NCBI RefSeq assembly: GCF_014356525.2
Contig: NC_052507.1
Span: 35,215,013-35,279,012, forward strand
DNA length: 64,000 nt
Reading direction: 5' to 3'
DNA from: Nilaparvata lugens
Lineage: Eukaryota > Arthropoda > Insecta > Hemiptera > Delphacidae
In this document: positions 24,376 through 35,630 of the stretch, in pieces
Layout of the letters: the number at the start of each line of letters is the position of its first letter
How positions within the stretch are numbered: the stretch's first letter is position 1
Translations under genes and position numbers: made by a program
Notes under the pieces: generated by a model
The model's input: the letters and a program-made list of their open reading frames with translations, nothing else
Databases searched by the model: none
What the model was told of the DNA's origin: nothing

Positions 24376-24465
24376 GAGTTCAAACCGCAGCTCTAGCTCA
24401 GTGGTAGATGCATGAATTTCCCAAATATAATTAATCACCGCAAGGTTCAATGACTGGTGATTAAT
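24376..24465 (+). repeat. tRNA-like sequence, probably a SINE fragment
   Basis: 'tagctcagtggtaga' at 24394-24408 is an excellent RNA polymerase III A box as found in tRNA D arms. 'ggttcaatgac' at 24444-24454 is a fair B box about 50 bases downstream, close to tRNA spacing. A second B-box-like 'gagttcaaacc' lies just upstream at 24376-24386. 24430-24439 and 24456-24465 form a perfect 10 bp hairpin around the second B box. The cloverleaf is not complete, so a working tRNA is unlikely. A tRNA-derived SINE or pseudogene fits better. Confidence 0.42.
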
Positions 24466-27070
24466 AATTCTTACCGCTGCTTCTATGAAGTTCTTGAAGA
24501 ATACCAATAAGGAAATCAAAAAGATAGTTGATGACTGATTACCAGTAACCATGTATCCAATCGAGGATAATGAAGACCAACTATTGTTTTTTATAGTTGA
24601 TTTTTAAAACGCTCGCCATGAATACAGGTATCCACCAATTTATCCTTCCGAAATTCCTTAGAACTTACAACGCCAGTTCTTGAAGCTCTCTGGATCCTTA
24701 TATGATATAACTGGAATCTTATTAATATAATTATCAATATGTTTTTTCTGGCGGACCAGTATGACTATCATCAAAGGATGATAAATACTGAATACTCTTA
24801 ATAAGATCAATATTAATTGATTCACTAATTTTATATGCTGCAGAATATTTTTTCTTGGCACTGAGACAGCTCAAACTGTATATCACGAGATGAATTAGGA
24901 TATAATAAAAACTTCTATGAATTTGTATGCTGACATAAAACACAAAATATATTCCCATAAAAATAATGTATATAAAAATATTCTTATATCTATAATTTTC
25001 TTTAAATAAATTCTTTTCTATAAATTAAATGATTATCACAAGGCTTAATAGCATTCACCATTGTGAGTTTTTTAAAAAAATATATATATATATATTATAT
25101 TTAATACTGATACTTGGACTTTAAGTCAATTCAGAATTCTACAACTTAAAACTTGTTCGGTCGGTAGATTTAATAGGACAAGCTTTGATCAAGTAGCAAA
25201 TAATAATTAATAAAACTAACATTTAAAAATCTCAGGGTTTTTTATGAGTCCGTGCCGTGCATGGAAGTAAGCTTCCTACATAAATCAAATAAATTCATGA
25301 AACGTTCTTATAGACTATATGATAGCACTCAACACGTTGTGAATTTTTTTGACTTGAATTAATTTATATAGCGCTTTGATCAATTCCCCAACTCTTATTA
25401 AAAGGCCTTTAAAAAACGAGCTCGTTTGAACAAACACTCACAGTAATGATGTTCTTGAGGTCTTGTAGAATAAATTAATTATTTCCAATAATTAATTTTG
25501 CAGGTCCTTTTCGTCTCGGCTGGGCTCGCGCGTGGTCAAGATTTCTTATAGATTTATTTCAGTATTAAAGGTACATTTATGGGAACAGATTACAATTAAG
25601 AACTCTTTAACAACACTGAGTTCACAGATAAATGAACATTAGTTACAAATAGTTCACATTTAAAAAGGGGAATGGCTTGATAATTTTTAAAATTTAACAG
25701 GAAGAAAGAACCCTAATTTCCATGTGCATCTTCACAGATCGGGATCACAAGCCAAAGAGAAGTGATTTCCAGAAAAATTTCATCTCTTACTTGAACGATT
25801 TGTAAGCTTCCTTCTGATTAGCTTTCTGATTTAGCAGGACTCAATACAATTGGTTACTTCAGATTCAGGGTTTCTTCAACTTATTTATAGAAAAGATAGA
25901 TAAAAATTTTTTATATAAATAGATGGAGTGATTGTCTTAGATTATTCTAATAAATAAATCGTGATATACGATACTATCACGCAGCATACATTCAATTTTT
26001 TATATGAGCTTTGTATACTCTTGGTTTTCGTACATTTTTAGATTGTAATAAATATTCATGCAGCAATAATAGTTGTCCCTATTTATTTACATAAACCTTC
26101 CCTCGTATATATAATACATCTTTTGTGAGTAAACTTTATAATTCAACTTATACTGGTTGATCGAACAATCAGCTGATTCGTTAGGTATTGATTTAAATAA
26201 CTATCGATTTATCCTAGATTGATTGATTCATTTTAAAACATAAACAAACAATTCTAACCTCAAATGTACATGCAAACTTTTATTTTTTATGATCTGCCAA
26301 TAATAAATAAGCCGCTTTATAATTTTTAATTCTGCCAATGGATCCTCATTATTGTTGAATTACAATTATGCATGTTTTTTCTTATCGCTTTAGATAATAT
26401 GATTACTCTTTATCGCTAATAACATTCGATTTTACTTGAGTGGTACTTTGACTAGGCTATCTTTCCTTTCTATTTTATAATTCCATTAGAGTTCAATAAT
26501 TCATTTCAAAAATATTTTGTGGTGCTAAAATACCACGTGACAACTTGCAACTCCAATCCAAAAGGTGACGTTATTCTCACATTCAATGAAGCTCGATTCC
26601 ATTCTTCTATTAATTTTATTATTTGATGAAGTTTAAAAGGCTTTAATCCTATTTGCAATAAGAAGAGGCTTATTTCGGATCATTGTTTATAAGCCTACTA
26701 TACTAGAATCATAATGGTTTATTTATTCATAGACAATATATGCTATCCAGATTCTTATATTTTATTATTGAATATTGATCTCTTGACATACTTCCAATAT
26801 CGGGGAAAATTTAGAATAAAAAATAAAATTATCCTCAACAATTCAGTATTTGCTTGATGATTACCGGTATGTACTGTCCAATAAAACTGTCATATACTGA
26901 TTGAATGCCAATGGATGAAGAATGGATGAATAGATGATGAAGATGTATGAAAAGGTGTATAGAAGTTCTCATGGTCAGTTTTGTCCTATTCCCTCATCAC
27001 ATTCATTCTCGCAATTGTGAATGGATAGAGAATGGAGAGAGGAATATATGATGAAGATGAATGTGATGAA
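24466..27070. other. AT-rich non-coding stretch
   Basis: No gene is recognised. Frames at 24313-24552, 24658-24861 and 24734-24958 (minus) are hydrophobic AT-rich translations without motifs. A short (TA)n lies at 25079-25096. 25500-25560 has a GC-richer patch. Possible remains of old retroelements cannot be confirmed by eye. Confidence 0.4.
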
Positions 27071-27085
27071 GTTTCTTCTTCTTCA

Positions 27086-27415
27086 TCCTTTTCTTCTTCT
27101 TCTTCTTCTTCTTCTTCTTCTTCTTCTTCTTCTTCTTCTTCTTCCTCCTCTTTTTCTTCTCCTTCTCCTTCTCCTCCTCCTCCTTCTCCTCCTCATTCTT
27201 CTCCTTCTTCTTCTCCTTCTCCTTCTCCTCCTCCTTCTTCTCCTTCTTCTCCTTCTTCTCCTTCTTCTCCTTCTTCTCCTTCTTCTCCTTCTTCTCCTTC
27301 TTCTCCTTCTTCTCCTTCTTCTCCTTCTTCTCCTTCTTCTCCTTCTTCTCCTTTTTCTCCTTCTTCTCCTTCTTCTCTTTCTTCTCCTTCTTCTCCTTCT
27401 CCTTCTTCTCCTTCT
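27086..27415 (+). repeat. Long pyrimidine tract with a 9 bp minisatellite
   Basis: Apart from one A at 27195, 330 bases of the plus strand are only C and T. The stretch 27196-27415 (220 bases) is uninterrupted. It begins as (TTC)n; from about 27234 it is a 9 bp unit 'ccttcttct' repeated a dozen times or more. Open frames in all registers (poly-Ser/Pro, poly-Leu, poly-Lys/Glu) are artefacts of this simple sequence. Confidence 0.97.
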
Positions 27416-27420
27416 GAGCT

Positions 27421-27787
27421 GAGAATATTGTCACGTTTTACACGTGATCAGCTGATTGAAATGGATTGTATTTGCGGGCCATATAGCTGGAATAATCACA
27501 TCTCACTTCTATTAGTGGTACAACAGATTATGAAAATTGCAGTCTTGTATCAGCTGTTCCTGGAAGCCTACCAGGCTTGATTTCTCATTTTCATGTCTTT
27601 CAGCGAGTTTTCCCAGAAATGAGACCCTGTGCAATCGAATTTTTATATCAAGAACCTCCGATATTGCAAATTTCATCTAAATCGTTAGAGCCGTTTTCGA
27701 GATCCGTTGGACATACATACATAAATAAATGCATAGATACAGAAATTGCTCGCTTAATATGATGGGATACTAAACTAACTGTAGTAT
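27421..27787 (+). mobile_element. Dispersed unclassified element, copy 3 (3' part)
   Basis: 27594-27771 carries the core seen in copies 1 and 2: 'tctttcagcgagttttccc', 'gtgcaatcgaatttttata', 'tcgttagagccgttttcg' and the terminal 'aattgctcgcttaatat'. The upstream landmarks of copy 1 are not obvious here except 'atcagctg' words, so it is truncated or diverged. 27577-27762 is open but shows no protein similarity. Confidence 0.65.
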
Positions 27788-27789
27788 TA

Positions 27790-28231
27790 CAGTAGAATTC
27801 CAATTATCCGAATTAATGGGTACCGGGACCCATTCGGATAATCAAATACTCGGATAATCGGAGTTTTTTTTTTTAAATTGTCATTGGAGAGAAAAAAGCT
27901 ACGTTTTGATATTGCACTATTTTTTATTGAATTAAATAAAAGAAACATGATATTTTTACATGTTTTGAATATAAATAAAATGTACTTATGTACAAGTTTA
28001 GAAATAAAAATAATTGTTTTTTAAACATTTCCGTCAATGTAAGCTGTTTTGCGGTCTTCAGCCGTTTTCGGGCAGCCAGGTCACGCAACAGTAAGCGAAC
28101 GCGCAAACACTGGCTTCGCGGAGGGTAGAATAATAGCGCACTTAGACTTTTTTGTACAAGTTTTTTTTTGAAAGTGATTTGAATAATCGGCGATTCGGAT
28201 AATCGGAGTTTGGATAATTGGAGTTCTACTG
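27790..28231. mobile_element. pogo/Tigger-type MITE with TA target duplication
   Basis: The ends are inverted: left 'cagtagaattccaattatcc' and right 'ggataattggagttctactg' with one mismatch. Both ends are flanked by TA (27788-27789 and 28232-28233). Subterminal 'cggataatcggag' words are repeated near both ends. CAGTA(G) ends with TA duplications are the hallmark of the pogo/Tigger branch of Tc1/mariner. It is 442 bases long, too short for a transposase, and keeps only its C-terminal codons (see the next entry). Confidence 0.88.
28010..28106 (-). pseudogene. Remnant C-terminus of a pogo/Tigger (Jerky-like) transposase
   Basis: On the minus strand a short frame reads 'LLLRDLAARKRLKTAKQ' followed by 'LTLTEMFKK'. 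The ends of Tigger/Jerky-like transposases carry a similar basic 'RD.AA.KR' segment and a final '(K/L)T.(F)FK' tail. It sits inside the MITE between its inverted repeats, as expected if the element is an internal deletion of an autonomous copy that retained the last ~30 codons. It cannot encode a transposase. Confidence 0.6.
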
Positions 28232-28233
28232 TA

Positions 28234-31200
28234 TATCGCTTTTCAAATAATCACGTCATATTCATTCACTCTAATTTTATTAAATTTTTGATCGTTAAAA
28301 ATGTGATTCAACACATGGTTTCAATGAGCGTTGGATAATTATTATCGAAACTGTTCTATAAGGACGTAAGTTTTCATTAATTACGTTCCAATAGAACAAG
28401 AGCTGCCTCATTTCTGATTCTGAATGTGGAGTCATTAGCTCCTTTTATATTTTACTCATCCATTCACACCTCTGAGATGAGATAATAAAAGAGCAGAAGC
28501 GGAAAATGAAACTATAGGGAGACGAATGGTATGCAAAGTAGAATAGAAAGTTATGAAAGAGTGGAAGGAAGTTGGAAAACGTGCCGTGCTTTCAAACTTT
28601 CCGATGATCTCCAGTTAATAACAACTGAATCTGAAAGTATTAATTCTCCAAATCCGTCTTAATGAGGGGAATTCTGGAAGGAGCCCTTCAAGGGTAGTTA
28701 AGCGAAGGGATGCTCATCGCTTACCCTCTTACCCCCTTCTCAACATAACTTCGCCTTCCAAACTTGCACAAAGGATTGTTTTTCACCGCTTCTTCAACAG
28801 AACCTCGCGGCCATCTTACTTTCAGACTCGTCTGAATGCTTAGAAACTCATTTACATTCGAGAGTTTCTTCAAACACGGGGTTCGAGAACATTCATTTTA
28901 TGAGCATTTTATTCCGTTTCTTCAACTGAGTCAGATTCTCCTGGAGGGAGATGATTAAGTGGACTAAGGCCGCCGCATCCAGATCTGAGTGAGACAAAGA
29001 ACATTGATTAAAACATTTTTTATTACCAAGTGCTATTTAGGACTTGGTTAAGGTATCCTGGATTTTTGAGTATTGTAGTTCATTCCCGAAGGGAAAAAAT
29101 CTACAAGGTTTAGGCATAGAATAAGCATAAAAGAAACGAATGGTTCCTTCTTGGTTTCATTCTTATTCTGTGTTTATATGGATATTATAATAATAACTTA
29201 TGTTTTAATATTGGCCTCTAGTTATACTGCCTATATCAATAACTGGAAAGATATTAACTCAATAATTATATTAAGTTATCAATAACTGATAACAATTGAT
29301 ACTGTATATTCGAATTCGTATAATAACTGGGCTCTGGGAGTATTTTCATGTATGGAACTCTAAAATCGTAATCGCAACACCCATTTATCATGAATATAAT
29401 GCTTATTTCTCCACGCCGTCTGTAAAGAGTATTATGAATCGTACTTAGAACAATAACCTGACACTTGGCACTTATTACTTTTGTATAATTCATTTCCTAG
29501 TAATTTGTCGAATGATTTATTATGGGTTTCTCATTTTAAACGTGGGCAGTACCTAAGGATGACATATTATACAACTCGCAGACACCAGTCTTTGAACAAT
29601 GAACAAATAGCAGAAAAGTTCTATTCTATGAGTAGAGTAGCCTAGAGACCAATAAATTATCAAAAGGTCAATAAAAGCGTTTAATAATGGATGCTACAGA
29701 ATTCTATAATATTTTAGAGAATTCGCCACACAAGTACTTAGCTGTGTAAAAAAATAATTACAAAAGCTGTTATAGCTTTTCATATTATTTTAATTTCATT
29801 GTTAGTTGTTTATTGTTGGCTAAAGTATCACAAATCGAGGAAATTGTGATGATGAGTTTATATTTGATCCAGGAGTATTGTTAATAGTGATATTCTTTTT
29901 TCAACATAGAAATTGATTATATTCTGACTCTCTCAAGCTAAGAGAAGAGAAGGAGACTCTATTAACTTCTATTTTGTTACCAATACGTACATACTCTCGG
30001 TCACATTGGGATGGAAGGTGGAGAAAATCAAGGATTAATGAGATCTTCAATTTCTCAGTTTCGGAGTTGTGTGTTATAATAAGACCACCCAAAAGATGTT
30101 TCAACGTATTGTAGCTTATTGACTCAATGTAAACAGTGATATGCTTTCATAATATCAGCATTAACAGAATCGAACCTAAAGTGAACTGGGCCACAGCTCT
30201 ATTGCTTTGTCTTGAACTGCTAAGCCGTGGATTGACAGCAGAGCAGTGCAGAGGCCCTTCGGCGGTGTGTTATATTGGTTATACATCAGGGAACACAAGC
30301 ACAGACCCATCACGTAATCTAATTAGATATATACATCACGCCTACTGAGGATAATCTAGTACGTGAACGTCATTCGTGTGCCACAATACAAACTATGCAC
30401 AACAATCTTGGCACAACTATGTGCCAAGATAATCCACAACAATGCAATTCATCTGCAAAAAAGATAATTTTTTGTTTATCTTTTACGTTGCAACTCTCTG
30501 GTCAATAGCTAATTAGAACGACAAATTGAATTAATTTAATCATTGAGTCTTACCAAATTGTGTCCCCAATCCTACAAAATATTAGTACTTTACTAATGTA
30601 TAGGTATTTCGTGTTCATTCTTCAAGAAGAATAGCCTACAATATTTCAGTCGGCAATTTGAAAATTAAGGTAGAATTGAGCTATTGATTATCTAAAACTT
30701 TGAGAAGATTATGTGAGATGTGTGATCGTTAAATTCAATGAATCCCAATATCTTTGTCAAAGAATTCAAGTTGAAAAAGGATAAAATTATGCTGCAATGG
30801 AAATATTTAGTCATATATGTGTGTGATATTCTATTCAGATGTGGATGTGTAAGAGTTTTCTCATCTACATTTCTATATTTTGGCAAGTAAACTATGATCT
30901 GCAATTATCATTTTTGAAGAAATAGTTGAGAATTAACTCGTCCAATCATCCATATTATATCTATCATATCTTTCCCTTTTTCCTCCCTGCAAATTAATCC
31001 TCTTTATTCTTGCTATCTCTGTTTCTCTGTCAATCCTGGTTGCTCAACTGCCATACGAGAAATGAGTGAGGACTGGACGAAGGGGCAATTAAGACTGCGT
31101 TTGGTGTCTGTCAGACACAATGGCTATTGTCGGAGAGTTCATCGAGAGGTTTCGAGCTCTCTCTTCTCGGGCATTATTTGGCGCGCTTGTTGGAAATGAG

Positions 31201-31905
31201 TCAACAGGGGAGGAGAGTTCAAATCTGGCCAACTCACTCTCAACTCCAACTCTCCGGTCCGATCCAAGCGAGGATCTCATTCACAAAACACAACGAATTG
31301 TGAACTGAACAGCCAGTTGGAAGTAATGCCAAACAGACCTGTCTGTGTCCCATCTCCATCCCCATTAACTATTTTCCTCATTGATTTTTGCCAGAAAGGT
31401 CTAAAAAAATCAGCTCTGGACTAAAACTATGCATCTATTTCAAATATTGAATTAACTTTACATGATGAAATTATACAGTTCATGACATTATATATAACAA
31501 TCCATAACATTTGACGAATCATATTCATTCTCCACAGATTAATAATGAAGTATGTATATGAGAAAGTTGATGAACTCTCGTACTGAAATAGGCGTTGATA
31601 TCTAATGTGCGTGAGTGAGACCCATCCAATAAAATTCATTCAATGTGATTATACATTTCTGTAATCGTAGATTAGCGATAAACGTATTTGGTGCATATGG
31701 CCCTTGAAACACTATCAAGTTGACGATATAAACTGGAACAAATCCTGAATATTTTTTTGTATTGGTGAATGGAAATGTGAAATAGAGATCAGAATGTGAA
31801 ATAGAGATCAGAACAATAATATTGATTCCACAATACATCGGAAATGCCTCGTATCATTCGTTGCTCACATTTCCAAACAATTCATAATAGCTCAAATAAT
31901 TCATA
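28234..31905. other. Non-coding stretch
   Basis: No gene is recognised. 30405-30430 is a perfect 11 bp stem with a 4-base loop. 31080-31310 is GC-richer and open on both strands without a domain. The remainder is AT-rich with frames under 80 codons. Confidence 0.45.
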
Positions 31906-31958
31906 GTAGCTCTGTGAACAGTAGACCTCACGCAGTATTCTTATCCACAAGTACCTGA

Positions 31959-32523
31959 TGTCACTTGTTTTAAATGTTAACAAACTCGGTTCACGTTTGA
32001 ATTTGTATTCCATATCATAATACATCCAGATCAGTGTTAATCTTTCTATCTGATGAAAATTAATTTTTCACAATCAAAAATATTATATATAAATAAATAA
32101 ATAAATATATATATATATATATATATATATCAACCGGGTACATCTGATAAACAGTTTCACTTACTTGCTGACGTTTCGCCATCATAACAAATGACATCCT
32201 CGGAGCGCAGTTTTAGCTACACTGACTCCTGCGTGTGTTTGGAAGTTCTTCCACGTGGTCGAAGGGAGTACCTCCTCCCCTCTCCTTCTTCCACGTGTTC
32301 AGCCTGGCGCTTCTGGGTGAATGGAATTCCCGGAGAAGTGTCTGGCTTTTGTGATGTGTTGAGAATGATTAGATTAGATTGAACATAACTTATCATACGC
32401 ATGATGAAGATCTGTGTTTGTCAACTTCCGTTCAATCTAATAGAATCTATAAGGATTAAGTTATTAACATTTTGTTAATAACTTTGGTGTAAACCCAGCT
32501 TAAAGATGCATACTTTAAGGTAT
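31959..32523 (-). mobile_element. Insertion inside monomer A1 (retroelement 3' end, possibly Penelope-like)
   Basis: This segment interrupts the monomer at 'aagtacctga', and the same insertion is at 35445-36034 in unit B. On the minus strand it has a short basic frame ending 'RRYSLRPRGRTSKHTQESV', then 'gatggcgaaacgtcagcaag' words, and ends against an A/T repeat. A C-terminal basic tail followed by a GCGAAACG motif reminds me of Penelope-like elements, but no RT or GIY-YIG domain is present. The class is only a guess. Confidence 0.4.
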
Positions 32524-32734
32524 TTGATTGAAACTTATAGACCTTATACAAATACAGTAATAGACTGGCTTCTCCACACATCTGTGTTATCATTTGTCAG
32601 CTGATTTATGATGAATAATTCTATAGTCTGATTTTTACTCTAATATTGGCGTATGAAGGAGGCTCCTTGTTCCTTTCATATTATCCTTGAGATGAAAAAT
32701 TTTCAAAAACCTTGTATATACAAGGTTTTTCTCT

Positions 32735-32879
32735 CTATTGACATGATTGCTGTACCTAGTTGTTCGAACTCACTGCCGGCGCACAAGTTTTCTTTGCCGG
32801 TAGTGCCATTTTGTAAGTTAGAATATTTATTTTATCAATCTGTATTATATTATGGCAAATAAATGAATTTGAATTTGAA
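32735..32879 (+). repeat. LINE 3'-end fragment with GAATTT tail, inside monomer A1
   Basis: It ends 'tatggcaaataaatgaattt' followed by further 'gaatttgaa'. The same tail occurs reversed at 58647-58700, next to a LINE C-terminal frame, and again in unit B near 36215-36358. This identifies it as a short '3'-only' non-LTR insertion. The copy in unit B lacks about 33 bases ('acctagttgttcgaac...' region). Confidence 0.7.
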
Positions 32880-33631
32880 CACGTCGACTCGCAATTAGAA
32901 AAGGAACATACCTGTCAAATTCCATGAAATTACCGCGTTTCGCCGTAAATGCGCAACATATAAACATTATTTAAACATTCAAACATTAAGAGAAATGCCA
33001 AACCGTCGACTTGAATCTTAGACCTCACTTTGCTCGGTCAATAACTAGTAGTTCTGTGAACAGTAGACCTCACGCAGTATTCTCATCCACAAGTACCTGA
33101 TTGAAACTATAGACCTTATGGAAATACAGCAATAGACTGGCTTCTCCACACATCTGTGTAATCACTTGTCAGCTGATTTATGATGAATAATTCTATAGTC
33201 TGATTTTTACTCTAATATTGGCGTATTAAGGAGGCTCATTTCTCCTTTTATATTATCCTTGAAATGAAAAAATTTCCAAAAACGTTATATATACGTCGAC
33301 GAGCAATTAAAAAAGGAACATACCTGTCAAATTTCATGAAAATCTATCACCGCGTTTCGCCGTAAATGCGCAACATATAAACATTTGAACATTAAGAGAA
33401 ATGCCAAACCGTCGACTCGAATCTTAGACCTCACTTCGCTCGGTCAATGAGAAGAGTGGAATTTTTTAAGGAAGCTGTTTTCATTGCAATCGAACTTGGA
33501 TTTCATCAATTATGAAAAATTTTGCAACCAGTACAAATGAAATGGACATGAGTTACATGCTGTATCATTGAAATTCATAAGAAAAACATGAATAGATCAC
33601 AATAAAATAAGTTATAATTTATATTCTTCAG

Positions 33632-34534
33632 TTATAATGTTCTATTAGACACAAATTTGAAATCTAGCTCTAGGCCAAGTAATTTCACAGAATCTGTATT
33701 TCGTATACAATCATTTCCTATAAACAAATGTGGCTCAATCGCACTGTGTCTCAGACTAAAATTTATTAGACTACTTTTTTTTGAATTTACTGTCAGGGAG
33801 AGCGAATTAAAATACTGAACAACTCTATTGCACACCAGATTACAATCAATTTCTAGGTCTTCCAAGTTTCTGTCCGCAAATATCAAAGATGTATCGTCAG
33901 CATATAGCGTCAACTTATTTTGAGGTACAAGAGAAGAAATATCATTTATATTGTATAAAAGAAGAGGTCCCAAAATAGAACCCTGCGGTACTCCTGAGGA
34001 TACTTTAACAAGTTTTGAAGCGGTTTGTTCCTGATCGCCTTGAATTGAAACATACTGATATCGATCAGACAGATATGACTTTATGAGATCATTTGCTCTA
34101 CCATTTATACCAAGGCCATTTAATTTATCTAACAACAGGCTGTGGTCCACGCAATCGAAAGCCTTTGATAGATCTAGCATTACACCAGCCGTATATTTAC
34201 CATCTTCAATGTTTGTTATCAGTCCTTCAAAAATCTCTATTAGGGCTGAAGTAGTTGATTTCTGTTTTACAAAACCATGTTGATTGGGTGAAATCAGATT
34301 GTGCTTAACTAGGTAGGCTACCAGTCTAGTGAGAATGATGGATTCAAAAATCTTTGAAAAAGCTGTTAAAATTGAAATGGGTCTGAAATTATTTATGTCA
34401 TGTTTGCTACCTTCTTTGAAAAGTGGAATAACTTTAGCTATTTTTAAAATGGCCGGAAATTCACCAGATTCGAGCATAGAGTTGACGATGCAAGATATTG
34501 GCTGGGCAATGGCTCTTTTACACTGCTTTAACAC
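33632..34534 (-). pseudogene. LINE reverse transcriptase domain (CR1/Jockey group), truncated
   Basis: A 300-codon frame with RT motifs in order: 'FKEGSKHDINNFRPISIL' (motif 1), 'NQHGFVKQKSTTSALIEI' (motif 2), 'MLDLSKAFDCVDH' (motif A with first Asp), 'SSGVPQGSILGPLL' (motif B) and 'LYADDTSLIFAD' (motif C, catalytic YADD). It then has 'NSKKSSLINF' and 'SVKLLGLELD'. The last ~8 codons come from the adjoining repeat, not from the LINE, so the thumb and C-terminal part are missing. The open frame suggests fairly recent loss. It would copy RNA by target-primed reverse transcription if complete. Confidence 0.93.
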
Positions 34535-35392
34535 CCTTAAGGAGACATCATCATGACCAGTGCTATTTTTTGGCTTAAATCTATCGATAGTTTGTAAGAT
34601 CTCATCTTCGTTAGATGGTATTAGGTAGAAGTGCTCAGATGGCGGAACTGGAACATCTGGTTGCTTATAGGAGTATTATTAGAAGTCAGTTGTGTTTTAT
34701 TTAAATCTTCACTTAATCTTTGAGCAACGCTAGCAAAAAAATTGTTAAATTCGTCTGCAATACGTCTTTTGTCAGTAACATGTTCATCCTCAATATCAAG
34801 TCCTAGTAAGTCAATTTTTCGTTCAAACCCTTTACCTCTAAATTGATTTATTAGCTTCCAACTGGTTTTAGATCTATTTGTTGAATTTTTAATTAAACTA
34901 CCATAAAATTCTTTTTTTGCTCTGGTTACTAGCTGGTCATAATGATTTTTTACACTGTTGATAAGAGATGTATCTAAATTTGGTATTGCGTTTGCCTTCC
35001 CTGTTGCAAATTCAAGCACAGTTCTAATTTGTTTAATTTCTTCAGTCATCCAGTTACCACCGCTACGTTTCTTCCTTTTCGTCGTAGGTGAGGGCTTGGT
35101 CACCATAGGGCAATGAATGTTATAATAGTGAAGAAAGGTTTGATGGAACAACTCATATTTGTTGTTTGTTACATTTTCGGAGGCAACAGCACTCCAATCT
35201 ACAACTGACAAAGCCGCCTCAAGGCCAACCATATTATTGACACTACAATTACGAATGTAACATAGGAAATATTTTTTGCAATGGGAGTACAATTCGTAAA
35301 ATCAACACAATAGACTGAGCAGTGTGGTCCGATAGCCATGAGTGTATTACGTCCACTTTGCTTGTAAAGCAGTATCACATCTATAATTACTA
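33656..35392 (-). mobile_element. CR1-like LINE fragment between repeat units A and B
   Basis: A minus-strand non-LTR retrotransposon lacking both ends. From its 5' side it has the endonuclease end with 'WLSDHTAQ' (about 35320-35350), the linker frame 35292-34621 and the RT frame 34534-33632. It is abruptly cut at 33655/33656 within the region that normally reads 'LLGLxLD', and joined to the flank of unit A. Its 5' side is cut at unit B. A frameshift separates the endonuclease end from the linker frame, and a stop separates linker and RT. Confidence 0.92.
34621..35292 (-). pseudogene. LINE endonuclease-RT linker region
   Basis: A 223-codon frame upstream of the RT. It contains 'KKRSGGNWMTEEIKQI', 'KKEFYGSLIKNSTNRSKTSW' and 'RIADEFNNFFASVA', the usual wording between the APE endonuclease and RT in CR1/Jockey-type ORF2. 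The preceding endonuclease terminus is in another frame at about 35300-35360. The frame ends at 34621, before the 'tagcactggtcatgatg'-type junction to the RT frame. Confidence 0.88.
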
Positions 35393-35578
35393 GTAGCTCT
35401 GTGAACAGTAGACCTCACGCAGTATTCTTATCCACAAGTACCTGATGTCACTTGTTTTAAATGTTAACAAACTCGGTTCACGTTTGAATTTGTATTCCAT
35501 ATCATATAATACATCCAGATCAGTGTTAATCTTCTATCTGATGAAAATTAATTTTCACAATCAAAATATTATATATTA

Positions 35579-35630
<52 letters not shown>

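Larger units (their letters stand above)
31906..33655 (+). repeat. Composite repeat unit A
   Basis: The first of two collinear copies (unit B is 35393-37562). It starts at 'gtagctctgtgaacagtag' and contains one monomer split by insertions (31906-33047), a second monomer (33048-33448) and a ~205 bp right flank (33449-33655) ending in 'gacacaaatttg'. The first monomer carries a 565-base insertion after 'aagtacctga' (31959-32523), including a (TA)n run, and a LINE 3' end at 32735-32879. Monomers share 'cgcagtattct', 'gtcagctgatttatgatg', 'gcgtttcgccgtaaatgcgc' and 'cctcacttcgctcggtcaat'. Confidence 0.93.

Noticed and set aside
21480..26230. Possible old LTR pair in the AT-rich block
   Set aside because: No matching repeats, TG/CA ends or Gag/Pol similarity could be found by eye.
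27003..27580. Poly-Ser/Pro, poly-Leu and poly-Lys/Glu frames
   Set aside because: Translations of the pyrimidine tract in different registers; not genes.
32138..32200. Possible hammerhead ribozyme in the Penelope-like insertion
   Set aside because: 'ctgataa' and 'cgaaac' are present, but the CUGANGA core is wrong (A instead of G) and the strands and order do not make a hammerhead.
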